Part shown: in pieces, positions 1 through 9,298 of the stretch
How positions within the stretch are numbered: the first letter of the stretch is position 1
How the letters are laid out: each line of letters starts with the position of its first letter
Source of the DNA: Pseudomonadota bacterium
GTDB taxonomy: Bacteria > Bdellovibrionota_C > UBA2361 > OMIW01
Assembly: GCA_900299205.1 (NCBI GenBank)
Contig: OMIW01000142.1
Location: forward strand, 1-54,890
DNA: 54,890 nucleotides
Reading direction: 5' to 3'
The notes under the pieces: generated by a model
What the model saw: the letters and a program-made list of their open reading frames with translations, nothing else
Told to the model about the DNA's origin: nothing
The model's database searches: none
Position numbers and translations under genes: made by a program

Positions 1-56
1 ACCCTGGATTCAACTATACGCACCGGATTACCTCAGCACGTTCGGGACTTTCACCC

Positions 57-860
57 GTGAGACTCGCGCCCTACCGGGCGCACAATGAAGAGGAGCTCTG
101 CTTTTTGAAAGCATGGCTCGATGACAACGAAAGATACGCCGAACGGCATCCTTTCAACGAGCTGTATCCTATCGTCGAGCGCGCTGTCGCCGATGGTGTG
201 ATCACTGACGAGGAGTGGTCTGATATATCGTGGCTTTGCAATCGCCTTCTTTCGACGGAATACTTTGATGCCACGACTGCAGATATGCAAAAACTCCATG
301 CCATCCTTGCAGGCATTGGATCAGACGGCCAAATTCAGGTAGGTGAGCTCATGGGCCTGTCTACCTGGTTAAGCGACCATGAGCACTTAAAAAGGTGTTG
401 GACGTACGATGAAGTTGAGGGGCTGGTTTACCAAGTTCTGGCTGATAAGCGGATTGATCCCGATGAGCATAAGTTCCTGATGACGTTTTTTGATGGGTTC
501 GTCTCAATCTTTGATAATAAGACGATTATCAATCCGGTACTGATCAAAGAGGGAAATATCGTTGGAGTATGCTCGATCTGTCCCGAGATATCTTTTGCTG
601 ACTCCGTCTTTTGTCTTACTGGCGAATCGCATAAGTACACGAGAGCGCAATTTGAAGAGCAGATCGTGCGGCGTGGTGGTACGACAGTGAAAGGAGCATC
701 CTAAAAGGTGAACTATCTCATCGTCGGGGCAGACGGGAACCCCTGTTGGGCGTATGCGTGCTACGGCCGAAAAGTTGAGAAGGCTGTCGAGTTGCGAAAA
801 GCCGGCCACCCGCTCATGATCGTCCATGAAAATGATTTCCATGATGCGGTCGCTGATTAG
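57..860 (+). pseudogene. TerB-like / BRCT-domain protein gene, interrupted by an in-frame stop
   Basis: The 215-residue open frame ends with TAA at 702-704 in the middle of a BRCT domain. The same frame then continues without a shift for another 51 codons (KVNYLIVGADGNP...) to TAG at 858-860, completing the BRCT fold. The domain therefore reads VFCLTGESHKYTRAQF, GGTTVKGAS, stop, KVNYLIVG. Before it lies an all-helical acidic region resembling TerB-like repeats (VADGVITDEEW, LADKRIDPDEHKF). Related proteins usually have another helical stretch before the EEEL...FLKAWLDDN segment. Here that part is replaced by sequence containing a perfect GC hairpin (66-81), and the frame is open to the window edge, so the 5' end is also doubtful. 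BRCT domains bind DNA or phosphoproteins, often in DNA repair. Most likely a decaying gene; stop-codon readthrough or a sequence error is possible, since TAA ends other genes here normally. Confidence 0.65.
66..81. repeat. Perfect GC hairpin (6-bp arms, 4-nt loop)
   Basis: GCGCCC, TACC, GGGCGC. It lies at the point where the TerB/BRCT reading frame stops resembling its family. It could be a remnant of a terminator or of a dispersed repeat upstream of the truncated gene. No U-tract is visible. Confidence 0.35.
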
Positions 861-913
861 GCGGCGTCTGCTCAGAGAAATTTGGATTCAAGTTGAGACA
901 GGGGCGATAGTTA

Positions 914-2104
914 CTACTGAAGTGAATCTCTCCTCTTCTTTTCAGCTTTTAAATCGTCGAAATACCCCTCAGATCCGAGCAGTTTCGCTAGTACTTTGAG
1001 ATTTCGAAGCTCCTCAGCCTCCAGCCGGGTATCCTCTAGTGCCATCTCTAGGGCCCTGTCGAGAAATGATTTGTTTAGTTCTCTCACCCTTTGCGCCGAT
1101 AGGCCAACCTCAATAGCAAGTTTTGCAAGATTCGCTGCCTCTTCTCTCTGGAGTTTTCGGTCCGCCAGGACATCTGTAAGCATATCCATGTAGGCTGCCT
1201 CACTTTGACTATCCAGTTGCAGGGAAGACATCGGAAGAAGCCGGATCACATTTGCCATGTATCCCTCAGTCCCTTTCAGGATTCTGGGTCGGCGAATTAG
1301 CAAACGAGGACGGTCTGTTTTGGCAGATTCCTGGACCAAAGGCATTTGCGGGACAGACAGACCACGCCTCCTCCGAAGATTCAAGAACAGTTTCGCCGTG
1401 GCGATAGCATCGGGCTCTGCTTCATGTGGTCCTGTCATGCCTATGCCGAGATAATCGCAGACCGTTCCTAGTTTGTGGTTTGGAATGTCTAGGCATATTC
1501 GGGCAAGGGAAAGAGTATCTACTGCGCAGAAGAGATTAAGGGGGAGACCAGCGCGCTGCGCTGCATGATAGAGAAATACCTCCTCAAATGGAGCATTATG
1601 ACTCACGACAAGTCTGCCACTCAGAAGGTGCAGTACATATGGCAGCACATCCTCCATTCCTGGGGCATCTTTCACATCTTCGTCTGAAATTCCATGATAA
1701 ACTGAGTTGGATATCGGAATGCCTGGTTTAATCAGTGAGGAAAATGTCTCCTCATGTTTGCCATCGGCGGAGAAGAGCACGACTGAAATCTCAACGATTT
1801 TATGTTTATGGAAAGGCTTAATACCTGTCGTTTCAAAATGAATTACTGCAAATGGGAGACTATTAACTGAAACGCTTCCCTCTTCACTCGCATAAAGAAA
1901 TACGTTTCTTTCGAAACCTCTCAACTGCCAGTCCTCGGGACCGCGATAGATCCCAAAGGGGCGGGTGGTTCGGTAGCGTCTTTGATTTGGAGAATTTTTT
2001 TCGGCCGGCTCCGATGCCAACGATGATTTCGAGAGTGATGCAGTAAAAATTTTCCAAAGCAAGACCAAAATAAAAATCCAGCCAGTAAGAAGCACTATTT
2101 CCAT
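914..2104 (-). CDS. Membrane-anchored DEDDh exonuclease-like protein with TerB-like C-terminus
   Basis: Family: DnaQ / RNase T type 3'-5' exonucleases. An N-terminal hydrophobic segment (about residues 3-25) suggests membrane attachment. The exonuclease fold follows at about 80-250: motif I region FAVIHFETTG, motif II region VVSHNAPFEEVFL and motif III region HEAEPDAIATAKLF. In active enzymes motif I is D-x-E and motif II carries Asp. Here motif I reads H-F-E and motif II reads F-E-E, while the His and Asp of motif III are kept. Activity is therefore uncertain. The last 110 residues are helical with LADRKLQREEAANLAKLA and LEDTRLEAEELRNL, resembling a TerB-like domain. The gene is convergent with the TerB/BRCT pseudogene; such domains are often found together in DNA-repair exonucleases. 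ATG at 2104; no strong ribosome site. Confidence 0.8.
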   Translation of the reverse strand: MEIVLLTGWIFILVLLWKIFTASLSKSSLASEPAEKNSPNQRRYRTTRPFGIYRGPEDWQLRGFERNVFLYASEEGSVSVNSLPFAVIHFETTGIKPFHKHKIVEISVVLFSADGKHEETFSSLIKPGIPISNSVYHGISDEDVKDAPGMEDVLPYVLHLLSGRLVVSHNAPFEEVFLYHAAQRAGLPLNLFCAVDTLSLARICLDIPNHKLGTVCDYLGIGMTGPHEAEPDAIATAKLFLNLRRRRGLSVPQMPLVQESAKTDRPRLLIRRPRILKGTEGYMANVIRLLPMSSLQLDSQSEAAYMDMLTDVLADRKLQREEAANLAKLAIEVGLSAQRVRELNKSFLDRALEMALEDTRLEAEELRNLKVLAKLLGSEGYFDDLKAEKKRRDSLQ

Positions 2105-2310
2105 ACCGAATCCGTCCGTTTTTTGGAAAGGTCGACCGAAACATGTCAGACATTAGAGCCATAACCCGTTGTTGATGCTCGCTCAGACAAGCTTAGCTTC
2201 CCAATCTGGCGTTGGCGATTTTGAGAGAAAGGGGCATATATCGTTGATTTTAAATTGTCAAAAAACATGTAACAGAGGAATACGTCTCTGTTGGTGAGAA
2301 TGATCTGATT

Positions 2311-2544
2311 ATGCTTTCCGGTCGAGAGGAGACGGGCGATCCTTCGAAAGCGCCGTTGCGTGACGAGAGCCCCCTGATTCAGCGGACTGCGGAATCTGCG
2401 CAGGTGGAGCTCATGACTAGGTTCGAGGGTCGTTTTCGTGAAGATCGAAGAGCCTCGGTGGTGAGCGACGGCCAGCCGTCTTTCGCGATTGCTCATAGGT
2501 TCGTAGGTCGTGGTCTACCCCACAGATACGATGACATCGGTTGA
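2311..2544 (+). CDS. Possible small hypothetical protein (weak)
   Basis: A 77-codon frame rich in charged residues, with no recognised motif or membrane segment. The frame is open for 19 codons upstream of the ATG, but no standard start is present there. Only a weak purine stretch (GGTGAG) precedes the ATG, at long spacing. A hairpin follows the stop by 7 nt, which is the main reason to list it. It could equally be a chance frame inside a non-coding region. Confidence 0.25.
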   Translation: MLSGREETGDPSKAPLRDESPLIQRTAESAQVELMTRFEGRFREDRRASVVSDGQPSFAIAHRFVGRGLPHRYDDIG

Positions 2545-2551
2545 GATGAAA

Positions 2552-2579
2552 AGGCAGAATTGGGTCCCTTTTTCTGCCT
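2552..2579. terminator. Hairpin, possible weak terminator
   Basis: AGGCAGAA and TTCTGCCT form an 8-bp stem around a 12-nt loop. There is no T-tract after the stem on the plus strand, so a role as an intrinsic terminator is doubtful. Confidence 0.3.
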
Positions 2580-3434
2580 CATTGTTGTCCCGATATCGCT
2601 CTAGGTAGCCTGATCGAGCTCGAGGCACTCTCTTTCCCCGCTACTCGGTCACGTTGTTTCGGCTCCTTCCTCCCCCAGCGATTCGTCATTTTCTGCCTCC
2701 GGATAATCGTACCATCCTCGTGCGGACCAGACATCCACCTTGAGAACGAAGATATCCAATTCGTTGATGACGCGGTGCTTACTGCTGAAGTCCGACTACT
2801 CTCCCTCGACATAAGTCAAGCAATTGAGCTGATACGCGTCTGGCTCAGCTTATATCCTGCAACCCTCTGCTCGCGGAACATCTCAAAGTTAGCCTTGGTC
2901 GTCGGCCCCCGCGATTAGAAACCCTCCCTCCCGTATCCACCAGAATTCGCCATGGCTTCTCAAGGTCATGGAGAAAAAATATGAGCAAGGCATTCGACAG
3001 CGAGAAGGGAAAGGGTCGCCGAAATGGCTCATAAAAGTGGTATAAGTCTCAGGCGTAATTCATGCCATCAGTGACATGATTGAGGTAACCCCGTTCCAAG
3101 TTTAGTGATTGTATATGGAGCCCCGCGCAGACTCAAAGAGTTGGCGGTTGTCGGCAAGGATCGCTCGACAGGCACCCCGATGGGGTTCATCTACGAAATC
3201 GATGAGTCCATCAATTCCAATATAGTCGAGGGTGAGCGAGAAGCTTCGCATAAAAATCATTTTCTTTGGGGTCTGGGTACCATTTACTAAGGAAAAATTG
3301 AAGCACAGAGGAGGAACGCCATCCCTCCAGATTAAGCAATCCGGCCTCTAAGATGCGAAAAAGCTATCTTTACCCATAATTGATATAAACAGAGGAAAGC
3401 GGTCTCGCTTTCACTTTGAAAATACAAGACCCAC

Positions 3435-4721
3435 ATGCCTATCCCCGTTCACCCACTTGCCACTACCTCTGCCCCGGTGACTAGTGATCCCCGATTACCA
3501 GGACAAGGTTCAGTTCCCGCTCAGCTTGCTCACGAACGCACCGCCTCAGCACTGACTTTGGAGGCTTTCAATGGTTCGTTAAATCGGCCTAGCCCTCTAG
3601 GTGGAACGGAAACTAAATTGCCTATACGGCTACACAATAACGATGGGACTGTCCTATCGCTTGCGCCCGGGGAAAATCAGCCTGATGTCGTTTCGTTATC
3701 TCTTTGGAATCTACGGACCCAAACTTTCGTCCACGGCGAGGTCAATACCAGGTCGGGCTTATTCAGGGGGGTTAGCGGTGCAGTGAGAGGGTTACCGATC
3801 GAGGCTGACAGCTCACTGGAATTCATCGTGTCAGCTTTACGGAGGAGCTCCCTTGTTCCCGAAAAGTCAGTTCCATTGCCCCGCTCTCTCCCCGACCCAA
3901 CACTCGCTCGCTATCCGGATCCGAACAGAGTAAACCCGGAGCATTACCTATACCAACAACCAATACCAGTTCCGAAAGAAAGCTGTCCAGAACGGTCGTG
4001 CGCGAGCGTGAGTCCGCATGAAGTGGCGCAGTCCCTCGCTCATAGGCCTGACTTTGATCCGCAGCGGGCGTTGAACGGTGAAACAAGAGAGCCCGATAAT
4101 TCGGACCTGGACAACCTCAGACTGGCAGGACGACTTTTGCAGCCTCCTACCGAGGCTCAAAAGATACTCACGCAACTCGAGTCTGCCGTCAGGGGTCCGA
4201 ATTTTAACCTTCTGATGGTAGATTCCCCCTATCCACACGCAGAATCGAGAGAGAACGGTTTTATCGTCCTCACGACCGGGTTCGCAAATCTCCTCGAAAG
4301 AAGATACCCCGATCCGGCAAAAAGGGTACAAGCGTGGGCCACTGTTCTTGCTCATGAAATGGCCCACGATCTCTCGGATCACGGGCTACGCCTGAGGGAT
4401 TTCCCTTCCTCATTAAAATCGGACCGTTCGGCATTTGTGGACCAGTTGGCAAAAGCCGCTCGTCAGAGGCAATTTGAGCTGGAGGCTGATCGAGTGGGCA
4501 ACGGTATTGCGATCAGCGCCGGTCTTAACCCCCTCGATCCCGTCGAATTGCGTGACCTCCTCGAAACGATGAGAGCTGCGGGAAAAAGTTTTCCTCCAGG
4601 TCTCGATCCAGTTTTTCTGCGGTATTCCGGAGCCGATCCACAATCCGTGGCGCGGGATTATTCAGCTTCGCACCCCCTCCCCGATACTCGAAGGAAAGCC
4701 CTTGAAACAGGTCGGAAATAG
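3435..4721 (+). CDS. M48-family zinc metallopeptidase
   Basis: Zinc metallopeptidase of the gluzincin type. The HExxH motif is HEMAH at about residues 307-311 (WATVLAHEMAHDLSDHG). The third zinc ligand is the Glu in FELEADRVGNGIA about 40 residues on, and the M48-like tail SASHPLPDTRRKALE follows. The N-terminal 200 residues are Pro/Ser-rich, have no recognised domain and show no signal peptide or membrane segment, unlike the HtpX (membrane) or BepA/Oma87-type (periplasmic) branches. The substrate is unknown. The protein may act in the cytoplasm or be exported by a route not obvious from the N-terminus. It is convergent with the amidotransferase gene; no clear terminator lies between them. 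Confidence 0.8.
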   Translation: MPIPVHPLATTSAPVTSDPRLPGQGSVPAQLAHERTASALTLEAFNGSLNRPSPLGGTETKLPIRLHNNDGTVLSLAPGENQPDVVSLSLWNLRTQTFVHGEVNTRSGLFRGVSGAVRGLPIEADSSLEFIVSALRRSSLVPEKSVPLPRSLPDPTLARYPDPNRVNPEHYLYQQPIPVPKESCPERSCASVSPHEVAQSLAHRPDFDPQRALNGETREPDNSDLDNLRLAGRLLQPPTEAQKILTQLESAVRGPNFNLLMVDSPYPHAESRENGFIVLTTGFANLLERRYPDPAKRVQAWATVLAHEMAHDLSDHGLRLRDFPSSLKSDRSAFVDQLAKAARQRQFELEADRVGNGIAISAGLNPLDPVELRDLLETMRAAGKSFPPGLDPVFLRYSGADPQSVARDYSASHPLPDTRRKALETGRK

Positions 4722-4807
4722 GCTGAGTCCTGAGTTTTTAGTCCTTAATGGTAAAAAGGCTCTCTAATAACCCAATAAAGCGCCAAAAGTTCTTATCTCG
4801 CCCACAA

Positions 4808-5545
4808 TCACCGCCTTTCTCCTTGTCGCCAATCAACAGCCTCTTCCACAAAAACCCTAAAAAGCTCTCGGAATCGAGGTTCGATGTCGCCGTACAGCGT
4901 TTCGGGATGGCACTGAACCCCCAAGACAAAGTGCCCTTCCGCCGTTCCCTCGACCCCTTCAATGAGACCGTCTGGTGCGAAGGCAACACTGCGTAGCCCC
5001 TCTCCCAGCACTTTGACCGCCTGATGATGGAGCGAATTTACTTTGATCGTTCCGACGGAGAGGATCTCACGAAGCCGCGCACCCTCAAGGATCGAGACCG
5101 GATGAACTAACTCGCACCAATCACCCTCATTGTGCACCATACCAGCCCCTCGCTGTGTCGAAAGATCCTGATAGAGCGTTCCCCCATAGGCGACATTAAG
5201 AAGCTGGGCACCTCGACACACACCGAGAATCGGCTTTTTGTCGCGACGGGCCCATTGAATGAGAGTGAGCTCAACCTCATCTTTTCCCGAATGATGAGCT
5301 CCACACTCCGCAAGACGCGCCTCGCCATACCGATTCGGGTCGATATCGTCGCCACCCGGCAGAAACACCCCATCGGCAAGTTCATAGTACCGGGCCAACT
5401 GTTCGTAATCTGGAACGGGAGGGACCGCAATCGGAACAGCCCCCGCTGCCATCATGCACGAGAGGTACGTTGAATGGTCACCCCATATCGGTGGACCATC
5501 AGGAGCGGGACGCTCTGCGAGAGTGACGGTAATCAGAGGTTTCAT
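4808..5545 (-). CDS. Class-I glutamine amidotransferase, peptidase C26 (gamma-glutamyl-GABA hydrolase-like)
   Basis: Member of the PuuD-type branch of class-I glutamine amidotransferases, which hydrolyse gamma-glutamyl amides such as gamma-glutamyl-GABA. The nucleophile Cys110 lies in PILGVCRGAQLLNV, and the catalytic His and Glu in GVQCHPE (about 212 and 214). LPGGDDIDPNRYGE is the typical early family motif. At 245 residues it has the usual length. The start is supported by AAGGA seven bases before ATG. It has no neighbouring polyamine genes, so the real substrate is open. Confidence 0.88.
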   Translation of the reverse strand: MKPLITVTLAERPAPDGPPIWGDHSTYLSCMMAAGAVPIAVPPVPDYEQLARYYELADGVFLPGGDDIDPNRYGEARLAECGAHHSGKDEVELTLIQWARRDKKPILGVCRGAQLLNVAYGGTLYQDLSTQRGAGMVHNEGDWCELVHPVSILEGARLREILSVGTIKVNSLHHQAVKVLGEGLRSVAFAPDGLIEGVEGTAEGHFVLGVQCHPETLYGDIEPRFRELFRVFVEEAVDWRQGERR

Positions 5546-5640
5546 GAAGGTCCTTCCGACTTAATCAATCAAGCAGAGATGAATTTAAGCACCGCAACAC
5601 AGCAGAGCAATCAAATACTTCTACAATGCTTCTCAAATGG

Positions 5641-6108
5641 TCAGTCAGCGAGTACTACGTCTGGGATTCTCGGTAATTGTGACGTCGCAGTCAGTGATTG
5701 ATCTGATGGAAGGGTCGTCCCGATTCGGGTGAGTTTTTTGTCCCAAGCACTCTGCCGTTGGTCGAGAATACTGAATGGGCTTGAATGTTCGAATGTTAAC
5801 TCGCGCAATCGATGCAGCCCGGAAATGCTTGAAAAATCAATTTTAGGGAGAGAAACTCCTTCATCAAGAATTATTTTGACGTTGGGATTCGCTCCTTTGA
5901 GGGAGGTTCCATCCACGGAGCTACCGTCGTGCATAATTTTCCAGAGACCTGAAGTAATGTATCGTTCGAGTTTTCCAGAATCTGCATCCTCCGCCTGCTG
6001 ATTAATTATTTCCCTCAATAACTCTCTTCCTCTTGGTCCGTCCAGCGGACATGTCGTTGATAGATTCAATGTTAATAAGTTTTCTGCCGGATCATAAGTC
6101 GGTCTCAT
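5641..6108 (-). CDS. Hypothetical protein, 155 residues
   Basis: No family recognised. I start it at the internal ATG (MRPTYDPAENLLTL), which has AAGGAGAG six bases upstream; the longer frame in the ORF track has no such site. The protein is soluble-looking and polar, with no signal peptide or membrane segment. It contains LRELTFEHSSPFSIL near the middle and a Ser/Thr-rich tail. It has the same direction as the amidotransferase gene downstream, 95 bp away, so co-transcription is possible. Confidence 0.65.
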   Translation of the reverse strand: MRPTYDPAENLLTLNLSTTCPLDGPRGRELLREIINQQAEDADSGKLERYITSGLWKIMHDGSSVDGTSLKGANPNVKIILDEGVSLPKIDFSSISGLHRLRELTFEHSSPFSILDQRQSAWDKKLTRIGTTLPSDQSLTATSQLPRIPDVVLAD

Positions 6109-6512
6109 AACACTCTCCTTTTCAAATAAGTATCCATTCGATCGAACTCGATGATTCGATCTCAGGATGAGCTTCACCACTACCAGATGATTCGGGGTAA
6201 TTACAAGTCTTGATTTGGAAGATTTAACTCATGAGCGTAGAGACTTAAGCTTCAGCTAGGTGACTTTAGACCCTCGCAGTGGCAGTTTAGTGTTTCACAC
6301 ACAACTTGGGTGCTGCATGCACGGACTAATCGCTGAACGCTCCTGAAGGGTCAGAATAATTTAATTGGTGCACGCGGACCTGGTCGCACCAATTTAGTTA
6401 TCAGACCCCAACAGACTCTGACCTATCCGGAGATACCAATGTGCAGTGAGAAGAGAGAAAGACTGAAAGCGACCTAAATCGACGGGGCCGAGCTTCGCGA
6501 AGAGTCGCGAGC
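6109..6512. other. Intergenic stretch with one hairpin
   Basis: No supported gene. The ORF-track entries at 6394-6826 are shadows of ung. The only structure noted is the 9-bp hairpin at 6363-6394 behind ung. The promoter of the hypothetical gene at 6108 should lie in the first 100 bases. Confidence 0.5.
6363..6394 (-). terminator. Hairpin behind ung, possible terminator
   Basis: AATTGGTGC and GCACCAATT pair over 9 bp around a 14-nt loop. Read on the minus strand the stem is followed by AAATTATTC, AT-rich but not a clean T-tract. Confidence 0.4.
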
Positions 6513-7280
6513 TTAACCGTGTCCGCCCTCTCCAACAGCCCCCCAATCCACCCGTTCCCCGCCCTGCGCCACCAAAATCCGATTCGCCTGCGAAAAATGC
6601 CGACAGCCGAGGAACCCTCGGTGGGCCGACAACGGTGAGGGGTGAGGGGCGGTGAGGATGTGGTGTGTGTGGGTGGAAGTGGCAATGTGGGTTGCTTTCT
6701 TCTGCGCGTAGCTCCCCCACAGAAGAAAGACGACGCCAGTGCGATGAGTGACAACCGCCTCGATAACTTTGTCGGTAAAATGCTCCCAACCTTTGTTGGC
6801 GTGTGAACCTGGTTTTCCCTCTTCAACCGTCAGCACCGCATTGAGCAGCAACACTCCCTGATGAGCCCATGGGAGAAGACAGCCCGTTTGAGGCGTCGGA
6901 ACACCGACATCAGCTCTTAGCTCCTTAAAAATATTCTGAAGTGAGGGCGGAAAGGGCGTTCCAGGGCGCACCGAAAAACACAATCCGTGCGCCTGACCCG
7001 GACCGTGATACGGATCTTGTCCCAGAATAACCACCCGGACGGATGCGAGGGGGGTGTGGCGCAACGCCGAGAATACCTCAGAACACGGCGGATAAATGGG
7101 CTTTCCCGCTGATCGCTCAGTCGCAACAAATCGCTGAAGATTCTGGAAATACTCTTTCGAGCGTTCTTCATGAAGAACGTCACGCCAGGTGATGTCATGA
7201 CCGGAAATAACCTGTGATTCGAGCGGTGCTCCCATCGTTTCGTCGACGGATGATGCGGCTCCCCCGATTCCGTGTTCCAT
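6513..7280 (-). CDS. ung: Uracil-DNA glycosylase
   Basis: Family-1 uracil-DNA glycosylase, which removes uracil from DNA to start base-excision repair. The catalytic water-activating loop is [56 protein letters not shown] and the C-terminal [21 protein letters not shown] are all present. I start at ATG 7280 (MEHGIGG), preceded by a GGGGCGGG-type purine stretch. The longer frame at 7358 would overlap thrS by 47 bases, and a later ATG at 7235 is also possible. It lies 31 bases after thrS on the same strand, so the two are probably co-transcribed. Confidence 0.95.
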   Translation of the reverse strand: MEHGIGGAASSVDETMGAPLESQVISGHDITWRDVLHEERSKEYFQNLQRFVATERSAGKPIYPPCSEVFSALRHTPLASVRVVILGQDPYHGPGQAHGLCFSVRPGTPFPPSLQNIFKELRADVGVPTPQTGCLLPWAHQGVLLLNAVLTVEEGKPGSHANKGWEHFTDKVIEAVVTHRTGVVFLLWGSYAQKKATHIATSTHTHHILTAPHPSPLSAHRGFLGCRHFSQANRILVAQGGERVDWGAVGEGGHG

Positions 7281-7311
7281 ACCCGCCCCTGTTCGTAGTC
7301 TCGATCTGCCG

Positions 7312-9150
7312 CTACGAAGCGAAGCAATCCATCGCCCTCTCACTCCGAAGCTGCGCAAGGTAATCGACGAAATCCCCCCGCTTCATAACCCGCTGATCAG
7401 CCACACAATACCGTCGTAAAGTTACCGTCTCGGCATCACGCTCCTGCTTGCCGATGATGAGCATATTTGGAATTTTATGTGTCACTGCTTCGCGTATCTT
7501 TTTGTTAAAAGAATTGGATGAACGATCAACCGATACCCTAAATAGCTTATCACGAAGTTCTCGCTCAATACTCTCCGCATACTCAACGCATTCTTCAGCA
7601 ACAGGAATGAGCCGAACCTGTTCTGGAGCAAGCCAGGTCGGGAACGCTCCACCAAAATGCTCAATCAAAAACGCGACGAATCGTTCGTGAGTGCTCAATG
7701 GCGCTCGGTGTACGACGTACACAGGGTGCTCTTTGCCGTCATCACCTATGTAACTGAGCCCGAAATTGATCGCCTGACCGAAATCGAGCTGGGTTGTACT
7801 GAGTGTCTCCTCACGTCCAAGAAGAGTTGTCGCCTGAAAATCTATCTTGGGACCATAAAATGCTGCCTCTCCCTCGCCGATGAAATATTCGAGGCCCACA
7901 TCCGAAATAACCTCTCGAGCGACCCCTTCAGAAAATGCCCACAACTCGGGGTTATCGATGAATTTTGCCGTATTCTTCGGGTCATGGGTCGAGAGACGAA
8001 CTTTTATCCTCCCAAACCGCAAATGGCTATAATACGACAGAGCCATCTCAAAGGTAGATTTGAGCTCGTTATGTAGCTGTTCTGGTGTGCAGTAAATGTG
8101 TGCATCATTCATACACATTCCCCGCACTCGAAGAAGCCCCGCAAGCGTGCCCGAGGCTTCATACCGATAGACATTTCCATATTCGGCCAGTCGGAGTGGT
8201 AATTCACGATAACTCCGGGGTCGGTGGCGGAAGATAAGGTGATGGTGCGGACAGTTCATCCCCCGCAAATAATAGGCAGCCTCTCCCTCAAGGTGCATCG
8301 GTGGATAAAGTGAATCCTTGTAGTAAGGAAGGTGGCCAGAAGTGTGATACAGCTCTTCCTTCGCCATGATGGGAGTGACCACCCGCTGATACCCTGCTCG
8401 ATGCTCAACCTCTCGGGCGAACTTCTCAAGCTCGTCTCGAATAACCGCCCCATTCGGCAACCACAACGGCAGTCCCGGCCCGACTTCATCTGCAAACATG
8501 AAAAGCTCGAGCTCTTTACCAAGTTTGCGGTGATCTCGCTCTTCGGCAAGTTTGCGCCGCGCCCGATAGTCGTCAAGCTGCTCCTTGGATTCAAAGGCAA
8601 GACAATAGAGCCTTGTTAATTGGGGGTTCTTTTCATCCCCCCTCCAATACGCTCCTGCAACACTATCGAGAGCAAAGCAATCCTCTGGAATCGCTCCGGT
8701 ATCAACGACATGAGGCCCGGCGCACATGTCCTCGAACGGTCCGTTAACGTAAAACCCGATCGTTGTTTCACCCCGCTCCTTCAATTCCTGGGCATATTCA
8801 GCCTTGTAGTTGGCTCCATTCTCTGAGAGATACGCTATCGCTTCATCAATCGGACGCTCTGAACCGGAAAATATCTGTTTTTCACGGATAATCCGACGCA
8901 TACGCTTTTCAATATCTTTGAAATCATCCGATGAAATTGGAGATTCAAGATCAAAGTCGTAATAGCACCCCGTACTGATGGGGGGACCAAACGCAAGTTT
9001 TGCTTTCGGACGAACCTGAAGCACCGCCTGAGCAAGAACATGGGCAAGCGAATGGCGGATTCGGTAAAGGCTATCGTGGCCCGAATTCGTATCAGACGAG
9101 TGGGCGCAGTCTGAGGAACATTGCGAGGAGTTCACTTGCGAGGAGTTCAT
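7312..9150 (-). CDS. thrS: Threonyl-tRNA synthetase lacking the TGS domain
   Basis: Class-II aminoacyl-tRNA synthetase that charges tRNA-Thr. The editing domain is present: [11 protein letters not shown] near the N-terminus and [12 protein letters not shown]. The catalytic core shows [33 protein letters not shown] and [13 protein letters not shown]. The C-terminal anticodon-binding domain ends [17 protein letters not shown]. The usual N-terminal TGS domain (about 60 residues) is absent; a short Ser/Asn-rich leader precedes the editing domain. The ORF track starts at TTG 9180. I prefer ATG 9150, which opens a 15-base tandem duplication (two NSSQ-encoding units). First of the thrS-ung pair. Confidence 0.96.
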   Translation of the reverse strand: MNSSQVNSSQCSSDCAHSSDTNSGHDSLYRIRHSLAHVLAQAVLQVRPKAKLAFGPPISTGCYYDFDLESPISSDDFKDIEKRMRRIIREKQIFSGSERPIDEAIAYLSENGANYKAEYAQELKERGETTIGFYVNGPFEDMCAGPHVVDTGAIPEDCFALDSVAGAYWRGDEKNPQLTRLYCLAFESKEQLDDYRARRKLAEERDHRKLGKELELFMFADEVGPGLPLWLPNGAVIRDELEKFAREVEHRAGYQRVVTPIMAKEELYHTSGHLPYYKDSLYPPMHLEGEAAYYLRGMNCPHHHLIFRHRPRSYRELPLRLAEYGNVYRYEASGTLAGLLRVRGMCMNDAHIYCTPEQLHNELKSTFEMALSYYSHLRFGRIKVRLSTHDPKNTAKFIDNPELWAFSEGVAREVISDVGLEYFIGEGEAAFYGPKIDFQATTLLGREETLSTTQLDFGQAINFGLSYIGDDGKEHPVYVVHRAPLSTHERFVAFLIEHFGGAFPTWLAPEQVRLIPVAEECVEYAESIERELRDKLFRVSVDRSSNSFNKKIREAVTHKIPNMLIIGKQERDAETVTLRRYCVADQRVMKRGDFVDYLAQLRSERAMDCFAS

Positions 9151-9298
9151 AGGTGGTCCAATTCGGAGTGTATCGGTCAATAGATGCTAATTCATCGCCT
9201 TAAATCAAGTCGGGGGAGTAGTTACCGACGGCGCATCTTCCGAAAATAACCGATCCGTTACACCCGGTAAAGCATTCCTCAGGATTGCTCCTCCTTCA

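Larger units (their letters stand above)
2105..3434. other. Gene-poor stretch of 1.3 kb
   Basis: No open frame here has a recognisable family, a good ribosome site or convincing composition. The best candidate is a plus-strand frame at 2311-2544 (77 codons from ATG, open upstream to 2254), followed by an 8-bp hairpin at 2552-2579. The frame at 3105-3290 (61 codons) has no ribosome site. The stretch may contain remnants of decayed genes or a non-coding RNA; I see no specific evidence for either. Confidence 0.4.

Noticed and set aside
702-704. Recoding of TAA as a sense codon
   Set aside because: TAA ends ordinary complete genes here (amgK-like, parB), so a changed genetic code is not supported.
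2146-2496. 116-codon minus-strand frame
   Set aside because: No ribosome site, no recognisable content, opposite to a competing small frame.
3105-3290. 61-codon plus-strand frame
   Set aside because: No ribosome site, no family, isolated in the gene-poor stretch.
6394-6826. Minus-strand frames of 131 and 141 codons over ung
   Set aside because: They overlap ung in other frames and have Arg/Pro-rich shadow composition.
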